DNA from: Rhizobium skierniewicense
GTDB taxonomy: Bacteria > Pseudomonadota > Alphaproteobacteria > Rhizobiales > Rhizobiaceae
Length of the DNA: 64,000 bases
Direction: 5' to 3'
NCBI RefSeq assembly: GCF_014196515.1
Contig: NZ_JACIDV010000009.1
Coordinates: 62,001-126,000 of the forward strand
Part shown: positions 34,348 to 42,539 of the stretch, piece after piece
Numbering within the stretch: the stretch's first letter is position 1
Layout: each line of letters starts with the position of its first letter
The notes under the pieces: generated by a model
The model's database searches: none
Seen by the model: the letters and a program-made list of their open reading frames with translations, nothing else
What the model was told of the DNA's origin: nothing
Translations under genes and position numbers: made by a program

Positions 34348-34911
34348 TTACGTGGGCCAGTCGATCGCGTTGACGGCCGCAACCGTCTTGGCCGCTTCGA
34401 CTTGAGCGTTCAGCGTTGCTAGCGTTGTCTGGCATGTGACGACGTGGGCCTTGCCATCGCTGCCCGCTCGCTGAATTTGGCTAGCGTTGTGCATCCTCCA
34501 ACCCCAAGCACCAGCTTTATTCGCGCACCAAAAAGGGGTTTCCCATCCGGCCGCCAAATCGGGAAGTAGAGAACCGGTGACCGAGCCCATCATGTTGATC
34601 TGGTCGGTCACGCCGCTGGGATAGGTGTGGAGCGTACCGAGTGCTTCCGATACATAACCGCCGACAATCGCCGCTGCACAATCCCTTGTGAGGGCAGCGA
34701 CCCGATCGGCTTTCAACTGATCGAGATCAATCGCATCTTCGTGCGGTGGGAACCACTCGCCATCTTTGAAGAGCCAATCGACTGAAACGTCATCCGGGCA
34801 CTGAAGAAACAGCACTGCGATATCGGGATGGAAGGCGTCTGCCAACGTGACGTTGTCTGGCAGTTCGATGACTTCCACGACGGCCCCGTCCTGAATGCGC
34901 GCATAAAGCAT
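34348..34911 (-). CDS. tail fibre assembly-like protein (DUF4376)
   Basis: A 187-aa protein. The N-terminal part (MLYARIQDGAVVEVIELPDN) and the C-terminal DUF4376 region (YVSEALGTLHTYPSGVTDQINMMG) are typical of proteins encoded beside phage tail fibres, probably chaperones or fibre accessories. It is directly downstream of the fibre gene with a 9-nt gap. Confidence 0.85.
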   Translation of the reverse strand: MLYARIQDGAVVEVIELPDNVTLADAFHPDIAVLFLQCPDDVSVDWLFKDGEWFPPHEDAIDLDQLKADRVAALTRDCAAAIVGGYVSEALGTLHTYPSGVTDQINMMGSVTGSLLPDLAAGWETPFWCANKAGAWGWRMHNASQIQRAGSDGKAHVVTCQTTLATLNAQVEAAKTVAAVNAIDWPT

Positions 34912-34920
34912 AGTGACCTC

Positions 34921-36297
34921 TCAATATTGAATGATGACGCAACCGGGTGCACCTGGTGCGCCTGCTGACGAGCCCGTAGGGGAAGCAGCGCCGGAACCAC
35001 CGGAGCCAAAACCAAAACCAGCGATCGCGCCACCACTAAAGGATGGAAGAATGATCGATTGTTGGTATGCAGGCGCGCCCGGACCGCCGTATGGCAGCGA
35101 GGTGTTGCCGAAGATGTAGCCACCTGAGTAACCGCCACCCCCGCTAAGATTCATCGACCCCCCTGTCGCGGTTCCACCGGTTCCACCCGCCGCGCTGCCG
35201 TTCGACCCTCCTACGCCACCGGTTGCGCTACAGAAACTGCCGAACGAAGATGTTCCGCCCGTCCCGGCAAACCCCGAATTGGACGCCGGGCCCTGCGCAC
35301 CCCTCACAGCCACCACAATGATGATAACCTGACCGGGCACAACGTCGAACCAGCCCTCGCTGTAGCCCCCACCGCCACCGCCACCGCCAGCATTACTGGT
35401 GCCCGCAATACCGCCGCCACCGCCACCGCCGCCCCAAACCCGAGCAAAGACCTTGTAGATACCAACCGGAACAGTCCACGTGTACGTTCCGGGGTTGGAA
35501 TAGGTCAGAATATTTTTCGGGGGAATGCGGGACAGCGCAAAGCCCATCAGGACCCACTTCGCGCCATTCCAGCCGAACGATGCCAGCTGACCGGGATAAA
35601 CAGAGTTTGGCGGGATTGGCGCGCCGTCCTCGCCGACCACGGCAACGGCACCGAGGCCGTTGAGGTTGAGCGTCATGGCGTCTGTGTTGATCGCCTGTAT
35701 TTTCAGGGTCGCTCTGAAGCCTGGTACGATGCTCGATGGAGTGGGGGTGAGGCTTGCAGTCAACGCGTTTGCCGTGCCGCCTGCCTCCGCATAATGCCAT
35801 TTGCCCGATTGGACATCGAGCGCCAATTTCTCGATGTATGTTCCACCGATGCGCTCGAACACTCGGCCATCCGGTAAGCTTATCCCATGACCGTTAGACG
35901 GTGTGAAATAGGACCAGATCGCACCTATCCACTCTGCGATCTTACCGGCATTCCCAGCCCAAGCGCCTGTCGCATCGGCAGGGACAAGATAAGTATCGCC
36001 AAGGGCAGGAGCGGCAGGCGTGGCCGTGAGGGTCATTGAATTGATAGCGGTCCAGCGTCGGCTTTTGGCACCGGCTGACAAGCCATGAATTCTGAGGGCC
36101 TGCCAGAGCTGCGACCAGTCGGCCGCGTCGGGCACAAGACCGGCCTCTGTAACGACTCTGATAATTTCCTCTTGGACACTGTTGAGGAAAAGGTCAGTGA
36201 CCTCTGTGCCAGAGACGCCGGCCACAAGGTTCTCTGATCGAAAGCCGCGTTTCCCGCCGCCAATATCGATCGTGTCAGCGCCGTTGATGCGATCCAT
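34921..36297 (-). CDS. tail fibre with DUF2793 and glycine-rich tip
   Basis: A 458-aa adhesin. The N-terminal part attaches to the tail, a DUF2793 module follows (SRRWTAINSMTLTATPAAPALGDTYLVP), and the last 170 residues are extremely Gly/Ser-rich with runs of eight glycines, ending CVIIQY. Such glycine-rich tips in phage adhesins form polyglycine-II sandwiches that carry receptor-binding loops. The tip probably decides host range. The start overlaps the gp48 stop by one base. Confidence 0.88.
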   Translation of the reverse strand: MDRINGADTIDIGGGKRGFRSENLVAGVSGTEVTDLFLNSVQEEIIRVVTEAGLVPDAADWSQLWQALRIHGLSAGAKSRRWTAINSMTLTATPAAPALGDTYLVPADATGAWAGNAGKIAEWIGAIWSYFTPSNGHGISLPDGRVFERIGGTYIEKLALDVQSGKWHYAEAGGTANALTASLTPTPSSIVPGFRATLKIQAINTDAMTLNLNGLGAVAVVGEDGAPIPPNSVYPGQLASFGWNGAKWVLMGFALSRIPPKNILTYSNPGTYTWTVPVGIYKVFARVWGGGGGGGGIAGTSNAGGGGGGGGYSEGWFDVVPGQVIIIVVAVRGAQGPASNSGFAGTGGTSSFGSFCSATGGVGGSNGSAAGGTGGTATGGSMNLSGGGGYSGGYIFGNTSLPYGGPGAPAYQQSIILPSFSGGAIAGFGFGSGGSGAASPTGSSAGAPGAPGCVIIQY

Positions 36298-36893
36298 CAG
36301 GCAACTCCATAGTTAAAGACGACATGGGTGTGCGCGGGTTTGATGCGCCGCAGCTCGCACTCGATTGAACTGATCTCGAAAGTGCCGAGGCGATGACCGG
36401 CGCGGCTGACACCGGCCCGGAACTTCACAACGCTGACGAGGCCCGGCACGTTGATGCGCCAGACGAACTGACAGCCCTGCGGTCGCAGGCGCTGACCAGC
36501 ACGCAAGACACCGGCCTTGCTTGGCCAGAACTCCTCGACCGTCACCGTCGCGCCAAGTTTGGCGGCCGTCTCGATCATGTATGGGATCGATTGCCCGCCA
36601 TAGGCCGTCCAGCGCTGGTGGGCGAGTTTCTGGCGCTGTTCGACCGTCAGGCCGTCAAGATCACGCCCGCAAGGATCGGGACCAAGGCAGCGCTCGAAAT
36701 CAGGCAAGAGTAGATTTGCCCGACGCGGATCGGTTTCCCGCATCAGGTTTTCAGCGCCTTGCTCCACGTCGGCGATCAAGACAGCCACGGCTTCCAGGAC
36801 GGCATCGAGGACGCCACCGCGCAGGCCGAGTGCCCAGCCATTTGGGAGCTTTGAAACGAGGCTTTGAAGGATGGTTGAAACGCTGCGTGCCAT
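36297..36893 (-). CDS. Mu gp48-like baseplate protein (DUF2313/YmfQ)
   Basis: A 198-aa protein with LVSKLPNGWALGLRGGVLDAVLEAVAVLIADVEQGAENLMRETDPRRANLLLPDFERCLG, the YmfQ/DUF2313 start. It forms the end of the baseplate wedge. The ATG at 36893 is one base past the gp47 stop. Confidence 0.92.
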   Translation of the reverse strand: MARSVSTILQSLVSKLPNGWALGLRGGVLDAVLEAVAVLIADVEQGAENLMRETDPRRANLLLPDFERCLGPDPCGRDLDGLTVEQRQKLAHQRWTAYGGQSIPYMIETAAKLGATVTVEEFWPSKAGVLRAGQRLRPQGCQFVWRINVPGLVSVVKFRAGVSRAGHRLGTFEISSIECELRRIKPAHTHVVFNYGVA

Positions 36894-36894
36894 C

Positions 36895-38037
36895 TCAATC
36901 CACAAACACGATGGCGGCAGCAACCGGGTATTCGGTGCGCTCTAAGGTAAAAGGTGCTGCAGGCACGATCAGGTCATGAGCGTATTCACCCGAAGCGGAC
37001 GAGATCGCCTCGGAGATCCGCGAGGGCTCGATGCGCGCTCCGATCGGGCTCTCATTCTGATCATCGTCCTCGTCGCCGATCGTGGCGATGAAGCGCTGGT
37101 AGGCGTCTGTTACGGCGGCGCGCACGATGGCGGTGTCCGGACGCAGACGGACTGCCAAAGGTATTGTGCGCAAGGTTCCGGCGACAACGATGGCGCGGGC
37201 TGTGACAGGCCGGACGCCGGTCTGGCTGGATTGCGGTCCAAGGTGGGTCTGTATCGTCTCAATCTCGGCAAGCGTCGGCTGGCGGGGATCGTTATCCTCG
37301 TCATTCATGACGACGACGACACCCAGCGAGCCAAAGCCTATCCAGTCCGGCACGATCGCGACTGCCTTGGCATCAGCCACTTGCCTCACCCACACAGGAT
37401 AATCGAAGCCAGCGCCGCCGTGGGGAGCTTGGCGAATGCGGGTCAGATAGGCGGCTTTGAGTTCATCGAGCGTCTGTTCGTCAGCGCCACCGGCAAAGGA
37501 GGTGGCAACCGTAATCCGGCTGATAGCCGAGAAGGATGTGACGGTTGCAAGCCGGACACCGGTCTCAAGATTGCCGGTCACGCCCGCTTCGGAAGCGATG
37601 GCGGCCACGGTCAAAGTCCCGCCAGCCGCAATGGTCCCGCCCGCCGTGGTCAGATAAAGCGCGCCAGCGCCCGACGACAATTCGATGCCAGAAGGCAAGA
37701 CGGTTCCGGCAGCACCTTCGATGAGAACGGTACCGACTGCCTTCAGCGCGCCACGCTGGGGAACTCCCCAGATGGAGGAATGCGACAGGATGGCCTCTTC
37801 AGCGTCGGCGCTGTCGGGCATGTATTGCCGTCCCCAATAGGCCTGATGGTCTTGAACCTCGCGGATTTCCGGGGCAATCGCTCGCAGGATTTGAGAGAAC
37901 ATTCCTCGTGCTGAATAGACAGCGCGGGAAAGGTCAATGGGATCGATGTCTGATCGGATGCGGAGGACTGCGGTTTCCAGCCTCGCGCCCATCCGCAGGA
38001 AAATTGTTTTTGCCGTGTCGATTGGCCAAACCATCAA
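36895..38037 (-). CDS. baseplate J-like protein (Mu gp47-like)
   Basis: A 380-aa baseplate wedge protein of the gpJ family. The middle has LETGVRLATVTSFSAISRITVATSFAGGADEQTLDELKAAYLTRI and GGAGFDYPVWVRQVADAKAVAIVPDW, which are diagnostic. It overlaps gp46 by 4 nt. Confidence 0.94.
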   Translation of the reverse strand: MMVWPIDTAKTIFLRMGARLETAVLRIRSDIDPIDLSRAVYSARGMFSQILRAIAPEIREVQDHQAYWGRQYMPDSADAEEAILSHSSIWGVPQRGALKAVGTVLIEGAAGTVLPSGIELSSGAGALYLTTAGGTIAAGGTLTVAAIASEAGVTGNLETGVRLATVTSFSAISRITVATSFAGGADEQTLDELKAAYLTRIRQAPHGGAGFDYPVWVRQVADAKAVAIVPDWIGFGSLGVVVVMNDEDNDPRQPTLAEIETIQTHLGPQSSQTGVRPVTARAIVVAGTLRTIPLAVRLRPDTAIVRAAVTDAYQRFIATIGDEDDDQNESPIGARIEPSRISEAISSASGEYAHDLIVPAAPFTLERTEYPVAAAIVFVD

Positions 38038-38489
38038 TCGACCCTCTTGCTGAGCGACACGGCGCTATCCGCAATAAGGACGCGGTAGCCGAGAACACTG
38101 GGCGCAAGCCACTGGACCTCAATCTCGGCAGGCGTGCCGGTATCGGTTTCCGCCCAGGCCAAGGCCTCGCGCAACCAGTATTCGGCCATCAGCCGGGTCG
38201 TTTCGGTTTCCTTGGCGCGATCCAGCAGCCACATTTTGGAGCCGGTCAGATCGCCGAACGGGTCGATGCCATCGCCAATCGCACCACGACGTTCGGAAAA
38301 GCTCGATGGCGTCAGGAACTGCGAGCGGGCTTCCGGTAGCGGATCATCTTCACCGGCACGACGGTCGAGGCCGACAGACAGAATGATTGGGGTGATCGGC
38401 GTCTCATCAATGGCAAGATCGCCGTTATCTGCGAGTGTGAGATCGCAGCGGCGCTTGGTGTTGTCATATGTGAGGGCGAGATCGAACAT
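38034..38489 (-). CDS. Mu gp46-like baseplate protein
   Basis: A 151-aa GP46-family protein: DLTLADNGDLAIDETPITPIILSVGLDRRAGEDD and FGDLTGSKMWLLDRAKETE are family blocks. The ATG at 38489 has no Shine-Dalgarno sequence; a TAGTTT hexamer lies 7 nt upstream, so the gene may be read from a leaderless transcript. This start restores the usual GP46 N-terminus. Confidence 0.9.
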   Translation of the reverse strand: MFDLALTYDNTKRRCDLTLADNGDLAIDETPITPIILSVGLDRRAGEDDPLPEARSQFLTPSSFSERRGAIGDGIDPFGDLTGSKMWLLDRAKETETTRLMAEYWLREALAWAETDTGTPAEIEVQWLAPSVLGYRVLIADSAVSLSKRVD

Positions 38490-38496
38490 GGGCGCG

Positions 38497-38545
38497 AAAC
38501 TATCGCGCGCGCGCAAGGCGCATCATGCCCGCGACGGCGGGCATG
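38497..38545 (-). promoter_or_regulatory. late-promoter-like element A (upstream of gp46)
   Basis: Dyad CATGCCCGC/GCGGGCATG at 38524-38545, then 21 bp, then TAGTTT (38497-38502 read on the minus strand). The same design occurs at three more places in the prophage. Confidence 0.6.
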
Positions 38546-38574
38546 AGCAGCCCAGGCTGGGTAAGTATTAGGTA

Positions 38575-39174
38575 TTATTGAGAGGTAGAGATTTCGACCA
38601 CTCCAGCGGGAGCACCTTGGGGCAGCAGAATGACTATTAACTTAGGCGTCTGGAGCGCAGGCTGCCAACTCAGTCGCTCGTCGTTAGGGGAAGAAACCGA
38701 AAGCTGACGATAATCGACCGCGTGTTCAAACTGAACCACGATGGTCCGAGAAGTCGCAACCGACAATGTTTGCTGAGGACCGAACCCTAAGCTGGCACCG
38801 TTACTCCATGTGACACACCAGTATTCCACATTGTCGCTGTAAATTGCCGTAGGCATTGAAGCGTGAGCTGGAAAGCGAAGGCGCAGTAAAGCTCTTTTGG
38901 AAATTGGTTCAGGTGGCTGAGAATCAGCTTTCTTCCTGTCAAACCTGATTGCGAGCCAATGAGACCAGGCACCGCAAAACAGGCCAAAAAAGAACGCAAC
39001 CAAAGGCCAGTAAAAAGCTGATTGAGTGACCGCTGTCATGGCCTGTGTCAACTTTCCATTCGGATCGTTATACAAACCATTCTGCTCGCCGAGTTTGACG
39101 GCAAATTCGCCAACCACCGGCAGAAGCAGTATCGTAAATAGCCAGGATAGGATCCTGCGTAAGTTCTTCGACAT
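38575..39174 (-). CDS. unknown two-helix membrane protein inserted in the tail operon
   Basis: A 199-aa protein with two transmembrane helices near the N-terminus (about residues 5-25 and 55-77) and a soluble C-terminal domain rich in Ser/Thr. Base composition is more AT-rich than in the flanking tail genes. It breaks the otherwise tight gp46-gp45 order, so it is a likely moron, perhaps for superinfection exclusion. The ATG at 39174 has no clear ribosome site; a TTG at 39198 is an alternative. Confidence 0.7.
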   Translation of the reverse strand: MSKNLRRILSWLFTILLLPVVGEFAVKLGEQNGLYNDPNGKLTQAMTAVTQSAFYWPLVAFFFGLFCGAWSHWLAIRFDRKKADSQPPEPISKRALLRLRFPAHASMPTAIYSDNVEYWCVTWSNGASLGFGPQQTLSVATSRTIVVQFEHAVDYRQLSVSSPNDERLSWQPALQTPKLIVILLPQGAPAGVVEISTSQ

Positions 39175-39236
39175 ATGAAATTTGTAGCTGACGCCCAAGG
39201 CATTTGGCGAGTCCTTTCTCTACTTCTCGGTGTAGC

Positions 39237-39758
39237 TCAGCCGCTTACTGGTGGATTAGTTTTGGCACCACCACGCGTGACACCGTCATGGACATGCGTC
39301 TTGTCGATCGGCACCCCATCGTGCCAGATGCTACCGCCGTCGAAGTGGAACCCTGCGGCGTCGATGGTAAGGGAAATACCGCCTACCTTCAGAGCAACGG
39401 AATTGGCGGCAGTGACTTCGATGCCACCACCAGCTCGGACAACAACTCTATCTCCGAACTGATTATAAAGTGCCGCATCGCCAGCATCTAGACCGCTGAG
39501 ACGAGACGACGGGTTGCCGATCGGCAAGACAATCATGTCGCCTTCGTCGCCACCCACCGCGATGGCGATGGCTAATCCGCCATCCTCGGGTGCCGAGCTG
39601 GTCATACCATATTGCTGCGCCACCTCGACATTGTCGCGCCAGATGCCATCGGCAACCTCGATCGAGGCGGTTTGCGCCTCGCCATCATCGCGGATGTTTT
39701 TGATGGAAACGCGCCGGACCAGGCCGCGCACTTTCGATAGCAGTTCGCGATTGCTCAT
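39237..39758 (-). CDS. baseplate assembly protein V (Mu gp45-like)
   Basis: A 173-aa spike protein of the gpV family. LVRRVSIKNIRDDGEAQTASIEV, GDEGDMIVLPIGNPSSRLSGLDAGDAALYNQFGDRVVVRAGGGIEV and IWHDGVPIDKTHVHDGVTRG are typical; the HxH near the end may bind a metal at the spike tip. It overlaps the next gene by 4 nt. Confidence 0.94.
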   Translation of the reverse strand: MSNRELLSKVRGLVRRVSIKNIRDDGEAQTASIEVADGIWRDNVEVAQQYGMTSSAPEDGGLAIAIAVGGDEGDMIVLPIGNPSSRLSGLDAGDAALYNQFGDRVVVRAGGGIEVTAANSVALKVGGISLTIDAAGFHFDGGSIWHDGVPIDKTHVHDGVTRGGAKTNPPVSG

Positions 39759-40954
39759 AAGGCCTCCGCCGATCCGTCCAGAGACGTGGATGCCTTGCTG
39801 GATGTCTTGCTTTTCTGGTTCTTGCGTCGGTTGCCCACCGGTCCCTTGTCGAAAGCTTCAGGGCTGACGACACTGAGTTCAGTTATTCGACCAGCACTGT
39901 CTTCGGCAAAGCGTGTGCGGGAAATCAGCATGTCGCGCTCGACATCCTGAAACGCATCAGAGACGTAAGTGAGCTGGTTGACCGTCCAGAGCTGCCCGTT
40001 GGCGATAAAGCCCTTGACCGTATACGTCATTTCCTCGCTCTCGGCCCGTGCCGTGCGGCTTCGCCAGTCGGCCTCGTCCTGGGCAGACGTGGTGTCGGCC
40101 TTGGACCGTGCCAGATGAACGATCGGACGATAGCGGGTAATCTCATCATCCTTGGCGCGGCCGGTCGCGGCGGTTCCCTTGCGTTCCTGCTCTGTCGCCG
40201 ACCCACTGCCCGGATTGCGCCCGCCGGTTCCGATCGGTTCGGCCGTCACATCCAGCTTGCCCTTACCGCGCTCCTTGCCTGCCTTCTCGCCCTGGCCTCG
40301 CACCGTTGTTTCCGAGAATCGGTTCTCGTGGCTGTACTCGGCGCCGGAGGATAAGACGTTGCCTGGAAGAACCAGATGCGCGGGCGCGCGTGTCGCACCG
40401 GTGCGCGTGATCACGACGCCGCCTATGCCATCGGACAAGACAAGGGCATGGCGACTTCTGGCACCCTTTTCGATGGCGCTGAAAGCGGTCTCGGCAAGAT
40501 CGACTGAATAGCGGCCAAAGGGCTCGCCCGTGTCGATCTCCGAGCGGACGGACATGCCGAAGGGTTCAGCGATGCGCTTGGCGGCATCTTCCAGCTTGAC
40601 GTTGTTGAACTCGGCCACGTCCTTCATGGCGGCGCAATCGATCAGATCGCCGCTTTTGTCGCGGCCGGAGATCGTGACGCTGATCTGCCGATCGCTGATG
40701 TCAGGCCGCACCTTCTCCAGCCAGCCCTTCAGCACCGTGCGGCCATCGATACGAATGACGACTTCCGGTCCCGGCCGCAGCTTGTAGGGCGCGCCCGCCG
40801 AGGCGTAACGGAGCGCTTGCTTCGAGCGAACACGGTCGCGGAAGGTGAAGGAAAAGGAACCGGCGAAGTCCTTTAGATCGCGGGTGACTTCGCCGGAAAG
40901 CCACTGGTCATATTGGACGCCGTCGATGAAGAGCGTGATGCCTTTTGTTTTCAC
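39755..40954 (-). CDS. late control gene D-like tail hub protein (Mu gp44/P-like)
   Basis: A 399-aa hub protein of the gpD family. ITLFIDGVQYDQWLSGEVTRDLKDFAGSFSFTFRD at the start and VTISGRDKSGDLIDCAAM are typical. It carries the spike in the contractile tail. It overlaps the upstream gene by 4 nt. Confidence 0.93.
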   Translation of the reverse strand: MKTKGITLFIDGVQYDQWLSGEVTRDLKDFAGSFSFTFRDRVRSKQALRYASAGAPYKLRPGPEVVIRIDGRTVLKGWLEKVRPDISDRQISVTISGRDKSGDLIDCAAMKDVAEFNNVKLEDAAKRIAEPFGMSVRSEIDTGEPFGRYSVDLAETAFSAIEKGARSRHALVLSDGIGGVVITRTGATRAPAHLVLPGNVLSSGAEYSHENRFSETTVRGQGEKAGKERGKGKLDVTAEPIGTGGRNPGSGSATEQERKGTAATGRAKDDEITRYRPIVHLARSKADTTSAQDEADWRSRTARAESEEMTYTVKGFIANGQLWTVNQLTYVSDAFQDVERDMLISRTRFAEDSAGRITELSVVSPEAFDKGPVGNRRKNQKSKTSSKASTSLDGSAEAL

Positions 40955-41283
40955 AGGCCTAACTCCTCAAGAAAGGAATCGAGACCGGCAGGCTTTTCCG
41001 CGTTCATGACGCGCACCTTGATCTCGGCGTCCCAATGGGCGATCAGGCGATCGCTCCATGTCCGACCAATATTGCGCATGCGGATAAGTTTCAGCTCATC
41101 CGATGTCTTGGTGATACGGCGCTCCCATTTGCGGATCTGCTTCCAAAAGAAGCGATGGCTATCCTTGACTGCCTGCGGTAGCGCCTTGAAGCACTTCCCA
41201 CAAATCATCTCGCCTGGGTATTTATCGGCCGGTGCAGTTCTTTTGCAGCAAGGGTTGATGCAACGCGTACGGTTTGCCAGCAT
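40951..41283 (-). CDS. small putative zinc-ribbon protein between tail hub genes
   Basis: A 110-aa protein with CINPCCKR and MICGKCFKALP, giving two Cys pairs about 17 residues apart, followed by a helical basic region. This fits a zinc ribbon. Similar small proteins are not part of the classical Mu tail set. It is coupled on both sides by overlaps of 1-4 nt, so it is made with the tail genes. Function unknown. Confidence 0.75.
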   Translation of the reverse strand: MLANRTRCINPCCKRTAPADKYPGEMICGKCFKALPQAVKDSHRFFWKQIRKWERRITKTSDELKLIRMRNIGRTWSDRLIAHWDAEIKVRVMNAEKPAGLDSFLEELGL

Positions 41284-42539
41284 CAGCGGATATCCAGCAG
41301 TTCAACCGCGCCCGCCTCGATCGAGGCCGGATGTCGCGGATCGTTGCGCGAAACGATGTCCCGATAGACCGCTTCCATGCGGGCCGGATCGTCGCCTGCG
41401 ACGTGGAGCGCAAGCGCCCATGCGTCGATGTTTCGCTCCGGCCGGAAGGTCAAAACGTCTGGCAGACGACCAATCACCTCGTTGATGTCGATAACGATGG
41501 CGACGCTGAGTTCCCGCGCACGTCTCACCAGGACAGATGTCTCTGCCTGGAACATCGTGGTGCCGAAGGTTTCGAGCTGCTCGATAACGTCGTCCAGGGC
41601 GGACGTCACCCGCGCCCGAAATGCCAGCGCTTCGCGCCGTGAGGCATAAGCCGCATAGGATGATTGCGCGCAGGCGGCAGCTATGAAGCGCACGGCCGCT
41701 GAGATCAGCAAGGCCCGATCGATGTCGGAAGGTGCCGCTACCGACGAGGCGGTGGTGGCAACCGCCACATCTAGGCCGATGGTCATCAGGCTTTGCGATG
41801 TTGCAGGCACTTCGGCCTGTGCAGCGGCTGCGGGTGCAACTGCTGGCACCTCGCTGATTGTTTCGATGACCTTGGCAGCACTTTCCACCCAAGCGGTGAA
41901 TGCCACGGGCGTGCCGGGCGTGCTGGCAGATAGTGCCGTGACGATCTGCGGGACAGCTCTTGCCGATCCCGAGGCGGGCGTGGTGGACGATACAGCCGCT
42001 GTGACGATCCGGGTCGATCGGGTGACGGCTGCTGTGCGAGCCGACGAAATGACACGGGTTCCGACTGCCCCCGACAGGATCGATGCCGCCGACATGATGG
42101 TGGCGATCGCAGAGGTGAGGTTGGAAGCAAGCGACGACAGGCCCCCGGCAGAGCCTGTCGGTATGCGCTTGAACGATGCGTTGATCCTGACCACGCGCAG
42201 CTCGCGGGCGGAAAAGCTGATCTCGGCAGGCTCTTCGAGCATGACCTGCATGGGGCCAAGCCATGGATGCACGAGCATTCCCGGTCCCGGCTTTTCAAAC
42301 GCGGCCTTGAACACCAGAGCCCGCGCCAGATAATCGTCGGAAATGACCAGGGCATCAATGGTGACGACAGACGGCAGAAGGCCGAAGTCATCGTAGGCAG
42401 GGGCATCGACGCCGGGAAACAGATATTCGAGAACGCGGCGTCCGTTTTCCGTGCTCGTGTCGGCCACAAACAGCGAGAGCCCGCGATACATGCAGGGCAA
42501 CAGGCCGGGCAGTTTGTCGAGGCTGTCGTAGAACATCAC
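41283..42539 (-). CDS. DNA circularisation N-terminal-domain protein (Mu gp43/N-like)
   Basis: A 418-aa baseplate/tail protein. The N-terminal block LSLFVADTSTENGRRVLEYLFPG and MLVHPWLGPMQVMLEEPAEISFSARELRVVRINASFKRI are typical for DNA_circ_N proteins of Mu-like phages. A long Ala/Ser/Thr-rich middle follows. It overlaps the tape-measure gene by 4 nt. Confidence 0.92.
   Translation of the reverse strand: MMFYDSLDKLPGLLPCMYRGLSLFVADTSTENGRRVLEYLFPGVDAPAYDDFGLLPSVVTIDALVISDDYLARALVFKAAFEKPGPGMLVHPWLGPMQVMLEEPAEISFSARELRVVRINASFKRIPTGSAGGLSSLASNLTSAIATIMSAASILSGAVGTRVISSARTAAVTRSTRIVTAAVSSTTPASGSARAVPQIVTALSASTPGTPVAFTAWVESAAKVIETISEVPAVAPAAAAQAEVPATSQSLMTIGLDVAVATTASSVAAPSDIDRALLISAAVRFIAAACAQSSYAAYASRREALAFRARVTSALDDVIEQLETFGTTMFQAETSVLVRRARELSVAIVIDINEVIGRLPDVLTFRPERNIDAWALALHVAGDDPARMEAVYRDIVSRNDPRHPASIEAGAVELLDIR

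Noticed and set aside
34208-34435. 75-codon minus-strand frame, considered as a Com-like regulator of the methyltransferase
   Set aside because: It has only two Cys, in CRNTLAMG and PCRAG, overlaps the fibre-assembly gene by 88 nt and has no ribosome site.
35151-35430. Gly-codon repeats in the fibre gene, considered as a non-coding tandem repeat
   Set aside because: The frame is intact and the glycine-rich tip is a known feature of phage adhesins.
39225-39245. tRNA-like GTAGCTCAG sequence
   Set aside because: No acceptor, anticodon or T-arm could be folded around it.
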